Assembly (NCBI GenBank): GCA_004352715.1 | Contig: SCFE01000072.1 | Location: 893,652-957,651 of the forward strand | DNA: 64,000 nucleotides | Reading direction: 5' to 3' | Origin: Hofstenia miamia | Lineage: Eukaryota > Xenacoelomorpha > Acoela | In this document: positions 59,871 through 64,000 of the stretch, in pieces | Layout: each line of letters opens with the position of its first letter | Numbering within the stretch: the stretch's first letter is position 1 | Notes under the pieces: model-generated | Told to the model about the DNA's origin: nothing | Database searches by the model: none | The model's input: the letters and a program-made list of their open reading frames with translations, nothing else | Translations under genes and position numbers: made by a program

Positions 59871-60400
59871 AATCAAAGAAAAACGAATGTATGTCTTAGA
59901 AAATTGGCGTCGTGATATTCGCAATGTTCTTGAAAACTTTCACTGATAAATCACTCTTGCCAAAAATCGACGAAGATCGTAAAAATCCACCAATAACCCT
60001 AATTCTATAAACAACAAACTTCCTTTTTGTTCAAAATGGTAATTGATAAAATCCAATTGATCTCATTAGTTATTAGTAATGAACAGTATGCCTTGCTTAT
60101 ATACATTAGTTGCATAAGATTTCGTTGAAAATACAATACTGTCGCTATCAACAAGAAATTTTTGTTGATTTGAATTGATATCAATTGATATCAATGGGCA
60201 ACAGACAGTATATTTGATTTTGTTGGATTTGATGATAAATTTCCATATCAATGGAAACTTTGTTAGATTCTCTTTCAAACCACTTTTCTACATCTAATAC
60301 CCCAAACGAATTGTCCTAATACAAGCATTGGCGGAGTTGTTATGGATCAAATTTTCAATTCAACAGTAAGAAAATCACGCGTAAATTAGTTTCTGACAAT
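59871..60400. other. No recognisable gene
   Basis: Short frames only (60278-60066 minus). Short self-similar ATTGATATCAATTGATATCA near 60175-60196. Nothing else recognised. Confidence 0.45.
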
Positions 60401-60416
60401 AGCATGATCAAATATA

Positions 60417-60417
<1 letters not shown>

Positions 60418-60464
<47 letters not shown>

Positions 60465-60471
60465 ATTATAT
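60418..60471. repeat. (TA)n microsatellite before the gap
   Basis: About 50 bp of TA with one ATTATA interruption, 100 bp left of the 1 kb gap. Confidence 0.95.
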
Positions 60472-60571
60472 TTCCGGTTAGCATCTGCATTATATTTCTA
60501 GATTTAACTATTTTTTTATAGTATGCATAATGTTCAAATCGTAAATATGTACACATTATACGACGATGATC

Positions 60572-61571
60572 NNNNNNNNNNNNNNNNNNNNNNNNNNNNN
60601 NNNNNNNNNNNNNNNNNNNNNNNNNNNNNNNNNNNNNNNNNNNNNNNNNNNNNNNNNNNNNNNNNNNNNNNNNNNNNNNNNNNNNNNNNNNNNNNNNNNN
60701 NNNNNNNNNNNNNNNNNNNNNNNNNNNNNNNNNNNNNNNNNNNNNNNNNNNNNNNNNNNNNNNNNNNNNNNNNNNNNNNNNNNNNNNNNNNNNNNNNNNN
60801 NNNNNNNNNNNNNNNNNNNNNNNNNNNNNNNNNNNNNNNNNNNNNNNNNNNNNNNNNNNNNNNNNNNNNNNNNNNNNNNNNNNNNNNNNNNNNNNNNNNN
60901 NNNNNNNNNNNNNNNNNNNNNNNNNNNNNNNNNNNNNNNNNNNNNNNNNNNNNNNNNNNNNNNNNNNNNNNNNNNNNNNNNNNNNNNNNNNNNNNNNNNN
61001 NNNNNNNNNNNNNNNNNNNNNNNNNNNNNNNNNNNNNNNNNNNNNNNNNNNNNNNNNNNNNNNNNNNNNNNNNNNNNNNNNNNNNNNNNNNNNNNNNNNN
61101 NNNNNNNNNNNNNNNNNNNNNNNNNNNNNNNNNNNNNNNNNNNNNNNNNNNNNNNNNNNNNNNNNNNNNNNNNNNNNNNNNNNNNNNNNNNNNNNNNNNN
61201 NNNNNNNNNNNNNNNNNNNNNNNNNNNNNNNNNNNNNNNNNNNNNNNNNNNNNNNNNNNNNNNNNNNNNNNNNNNNNNNNNNNNNNNNNNNNNNNNNNNN
61301 NNNNNNNNNNNNNNNNNNNNNNNNNNNNNNNNNNNNNNNNNNNNNNNNNNNNNNNNNNNNNNNNNNNNNNNNNNNNNNNNNNNNNNNNNNNNNNNNNNNN
61401 NNNNNNNNNNNNNNNNNNNNNNNNNNNNNNNNNNNNNNNNNNNNNNNNNNNNNNNNNNNNNNNNNNNNNNNNNNNNNNNNNNNNNNNNNNNNNNNNNNNN
61501 NNNNNNNNNNNNNNNNNNNNNNNNNNNNNNNNNNNNNNNNNNNNNNNNNNNNNNNNNNNNNNNNNNNNNNN
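60572..61571. other. Assembly gap, exactly 1000 N
   Basis: Round-number gap; true size unknown. The LINE at 61572 presumably continues leftward into it. Confidence 0.95.
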
Positions 61572-62055
61572 TTCCACAGATATAGACAAACTTGAAAAAT
61601 TTCAAAAAAGATGCTTAAGATGGATTAGTAATATGGCATACAAAAATGCTTTAATTTACTATAAACTCCTACCAGTTTCATTATTTCTTCAATTGAAGGA
61701 TGTCCATCAATTAATAGATATAATCCATGGAAGATATGATTTAATTAATATTTTAGACTATGTTTCATTTGAATTCAAAAACAATCGAAAAACTAAAAGT
61801 CTACTATTTGTTATAAAGAAAACGAAGAAAAATACTAGTGATCATTGGTACTTTAATAGAATTTGCTGCATTGGGAATTATTTAATTCGGGAATACAATT
61901 TTGATTTCTTTGGAAATCCAAAAATTAGCAAAAAGAAAATGTACGATATTCTTTATGAATTTTTAGAAAATTCATATGAAAGTAATGGATGTAAACGATT
62001 CTTTTTATGTTTATGCAGTAACTGCAAAAAATCATTTAATTTTTGTAAATATTAA
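61572..62055 (+). pseudogene. LINE reverse transcriptase C-terminal part, open to its stop
   Basis: From the gap edge the frame is open for 160 codons: STDIDKLEKFQKRCLRWISN, LLPVSLFLQLKDVHQLIDII, then HWYFNRICCIGNYL and a tail ending CSNCKKSFNFCKY. The order L-E-x-x-Q-K-R-x-x-R-W-I, LLP, F-N-R-I, N-x-L matches the region after the catalytic core of CR1/L2/Jockey-like LINEs. No lesion is visible in this part, so the copy may be young, but the domain core is lost in the gap. A possible AATAAA at 62111 and a (TAG)n tail follow. Confidence 0.7.
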
Positions 62056-62110
62056 TAATGCTTTTTTATATTTATGTTATTCTATAATATTGTATACTTA
62101 TCTACAGTTT

Positions 62111-62156
62111 AATAAAGCCTAGTAGTAGTAGTAGTAGTATTAGTATATATATATGG
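62111..62156 (+). repeat. LINE 3' tail: AATAAA, (TAG)n, then (TA)n
   Basis: TTTAATAAAGCC followed by five or six TAG units and a short TA run. Short tandem 3' tails instead of poly(A) are usual for CR1/L2-type LINEs. Confidence 0.7.
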
Positions 62157-62645
62157 CTCATTCCATCAAATAACCAATTCTTGAATTTCACAAGCCAATG
62201 ATTTTCCAGGGAGCTGGGCAAACCACTTTTTAACAAATTGCTGGAGTGCATGTGATGTTTCAAAATGATGTCCAAGTAATGATTTCTTCATGTGCTTGAA
62301 TAAGAAGTAATCGCTGCTTCACGATGGATGTTTTAGAAGTGCAAGACCATTCCTTCTTGTTGAAATTGTGCAATAATATTTACATGGATGAGATCATTAA
62401 ATACAAGGAGCCAAATTGGAACTGTTCTTGATTTCTGTTTCTTCTTTCGGTATTCCTCAACCAATTTGGCATAGTATTGACCACTAGGCAAGACGTTTAC
62501 GTGATTGATTCCACCTTTATCCCAAAACACTGAGAGCATCATTTGTTTTTGATGTGAGGTGCCACTTCTCATCTTCAAAGGAGGTTTCTCTTCTTTATGT
62601 CTACATTCAGGTAAGTGTAAAAAGATGTCTCGTCCTCAGTAACAC
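62150..62645 (-). pseudogene. mariner transposase relic (mos1-type layout)
   Basis: The minus strand from 62645 gives TEDETSFYTYLNVDIKKRN (the TGDETW-like first catalytic block; here Trp is replaced by Ser). MRSGTSHQKQMMLSVFWDKG then follows, with GINHVNVLPSGQ (the K-x-M-L-x-V-x-W-D-x-x-G core and beyond), YAKLVEEYRKKKQKSRTVP, and in shifted frames a C-terminal remnant ending near 62155. The HxDNAxPH and PYSPDLAPSDYH boxes are damaged. The left edge lies in (TA)n; mariners insert at TA. Confidence 0.7.
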
Positions 62646-62966
62646 CATTCTGATTTAAGCAGTTGCAAATTCGACATAGACTTTTATTACAATTCCGTAT
62701 TCTATCTTATCCCTATGTAACAAAAATTAAATGGGTGTGTATTATACGTATACTGCAGGCAATAACATTAATTTAATTTATACACTTAAACATTTGAGCA
62801 GTTTTGAAAAGCAATTGCTTTGATTGAATTATCATGTTTCATTTCCAGTTATTCCGTGGCATTATTGAACGAACCACGTATATATATATATATATTAACC
62901 GGCTTCGATTCGAAAATCATCATCAGAATACAAAATTTGTAGGAATAATATTTACAATATACTACA

Positions 62967-63640
62967 CTAAAATTTAATGATGTTTAAATGTTCATGCTTT
63001 AAGAATAAATTTAATATGCTCATATTACTTTGTTGCTTGTTCAATAATTGATCTTTGTTATGGTTCTTAATTATTAAAGTTTCTGCAATCTTCGTATTGG
63101 GTGTTCTCATTATTATATTAAAACTGTTTTTTCTAGCATGATGTTGATGCATATATATTTCTGACATTTGATGACCTGAGAGGTGCTCATTGATCATAGT
63201 TATAAAATGGCGCTTAGTTTCCCCGATGTAAGAAATATTGCATTCTTCACAATTGTATGTATAGACAATTGAGGAAACTAGCATTTTTTNATATTACTTT
63301 GTTGCTTGTTCAATAATTGATGTTTGTTATTCTTAATTATTAAAGCTTCTGCAATTGGGTGTTCTCATTATTATATTAAAATTGTTTTTTCTAGCATGAT
63401 GTTGATGCATATATATTTCTGACATTTGATGACCTGATAGATGATCATTGATCATAGTTATAAAATGGCGCTTAGTTTCCCCGATGTAAGAAATATTGCA
63501 TTCTTCACAATTGTATGTATAGACAATTGAGGAAACTAGCATTTTTTTGATAAGATCTTTGATCTTAAAATGTCTGACGTTTTCGTTGATTACAAAATTG
63601 GTGTTAACTTAGTTAATTTTAATCGTGTATTAATGATCTT
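62967..63640 (-). pseudogene. GIY-YIG endonuclease domain of a Penelope-like element
   Basis: The leader NTNFVINENVRHFKIKDLIK (from about 63605) runs into IVYTYNCEECNISYIGETKR with HF, then HLSGHQMSEIYMHQHH and in the longer version AETLIIKNHNKDQLLNKQ. The pair Y-T-Y...SYIGET-x-R is the GIY-YIG catalytic motif (here with YTY and YIG), followed by the E-H-L and E-x-L-x-I-K blocks. C-E-E-C is the usual Cys pair between them. The domain is present twice, 63284-62967 and 63542-63333, because of the duplicated stretch around 63290. The reading breaks upstream, so this is a relic. Confidence 0.75.
63024..63546. repeat. About 260 bp direct duplication joined by a single N
   Basis: ATATTACTTTGTTGCTTGTT begins both 63024 and, immediately after the N at 63290, 63291. 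The copies differ by small deletions (CTTCGTATTGGGTG against TTGGGTG) and a few substitutions, as two alleles would. Same pattern as at 28076. Confidence 0.8.
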
Positions 63641-63813
63641 TATCCCTGCTCTTAAGAGATTTTGATTATCCTCAATGTATGTTAATTTCCAATATATTAG
63701 TATTTTATCTTCATCAATTGCTTTGTTATAATCAATTGTCTATTGAGATTATTTTCGAATCGAAACTGGTTAACATTAAATTGAGCACAATAGTATATAT
63801 ATATATATATACA

Positions 63814-64000
63814 TACAGGGTGTAACAAAAGTAACCAGACGCTTGCAAAATGAAAGCAAAAAAACCTGTAGTTACCTATTTTCAGCAAGATGGAGCTCAG
63901 CCCCATTATTCGTGGTTGGCCAACCACTTTGCCAACATGTAGATGGGTTGCAGAGGCCCCATCAATTGATCTGCACATTCTCCAGACCTGACCTTTTTTC
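63814..64000 (+). mobile_element. Internally deleted mariner, cut by the window end
   Basis: A mariner terminus TACAGGGTGTAACAAAAGTA at 63814 is followed after only about 60 bp by the C-terminal transposase blocks TYFQQDGAQPHYSWLANHFA and SAHSPDLTFF (the second and third catalytic regions, one stop between). The N-terminal domain and first catalytic block are missing, so this is a deletion derivative. The family is close to the DUF4817-type mariner at 48076. It sits directly after (TA)n. Confidence 0.7.

Larger units (their letters stand above)
62895..63776 (-). mobile_element. Penelope-like element fragment with inverted flanking repeats
   Basis: A GIY-YIG endonuclease region on the minus strand is flanked by TTAACCGGCTTCGATTCGAA (62895-62914) on the left and the inverse of the same sequence (TTCGAATCGAAACTGGTTAA, 63753-63772) on the right. 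Terminal repeats in direct or inverted arrangement are usual for Penelope-like elements. The reverse transcriptase is absent. The interior is artificially doubled around an N at 63290. (TA)n tracts adjoin both ends (62879-62894 and 63793-63812). Confidence 0.7.

Noticed and set aside
60523-61605. Long open frames across the second N run
   Set aside because: Artefact of the gap; only the part after 61571 on the plus strand is real LINE coding sequence.

Overview
The window looks like a repeat-dominated, AT-rich animal genome, probably an invertebrate and perhaps an arthropod. It holds APE-type LINEs, a Penelope-like GIY-YIG fragment, hAT, piggyBac and Tc1/mariner relics, MITEs, many (TA)n microsatellites and GT-AG spliced exons. 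There are no operons, Shine-Dalgarno sites or CRISPR arrays. The species call is inference. No undescribed system in the sense of a gene cluster was found. What stands out is one real spliced host gene, layers of nested transposons, a near-identical 8.4 kb duplication, and several probable assembly duplications at N runs.

Layout. 1-3923: degraded LINE on the minus strand, cut by a 544 bp TTAA-flanked MITE (757-1300) and by an N gap with duplicated edges. 4050-4590: hAT relic. 4860-5960: second LINE relic. 8046-9739: piggyBac relic with both TIRs and both TTAA duplications. 16519-10027 (minus): the last three exons of a serine-rich gene joined by phase-compatible introns. A possible RWD-like two-exon gene on the plus strand sits inside its largest intron. 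18803-19802: 1 kb gap. 20136-26220: TTAA MITE, Tc1-like relics, a hAT MITE and a pogo-like end. 26861-28966: LINE 3' part followed by an 890 bp duplication around a single N. 30360-30890: TTTAGG-rich tandem repeat. 31730-32882: relic of a multicopy invertebrate ORF family. 34815-38106: MITEs and a relatively young hAT transposase.

38503-59870: two copies of an 8.4 kb block (38503-46899 and 50143-58544). Each carries a 44 bp minisatellite arranged as an 88 bp dimer, a 168 bp tandem duplication and two hAT-type MITEs. To the right of each block, similarity drops sharply but continues into 3' ends of a LINE. A mariner relic (48076-49140) separates the copies. 60572-61571: second 1 kb gap. 61572-64000: LINE 3' end, mariner relic, Penelope-like endonuclease with hammerhead-like flanks, and an internally deleted mariner.

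Apart from the serine-rich gene and the RWD-like and RING-like candidates, I see no host genes. Nearly all other open frames are transposon debris or chance.
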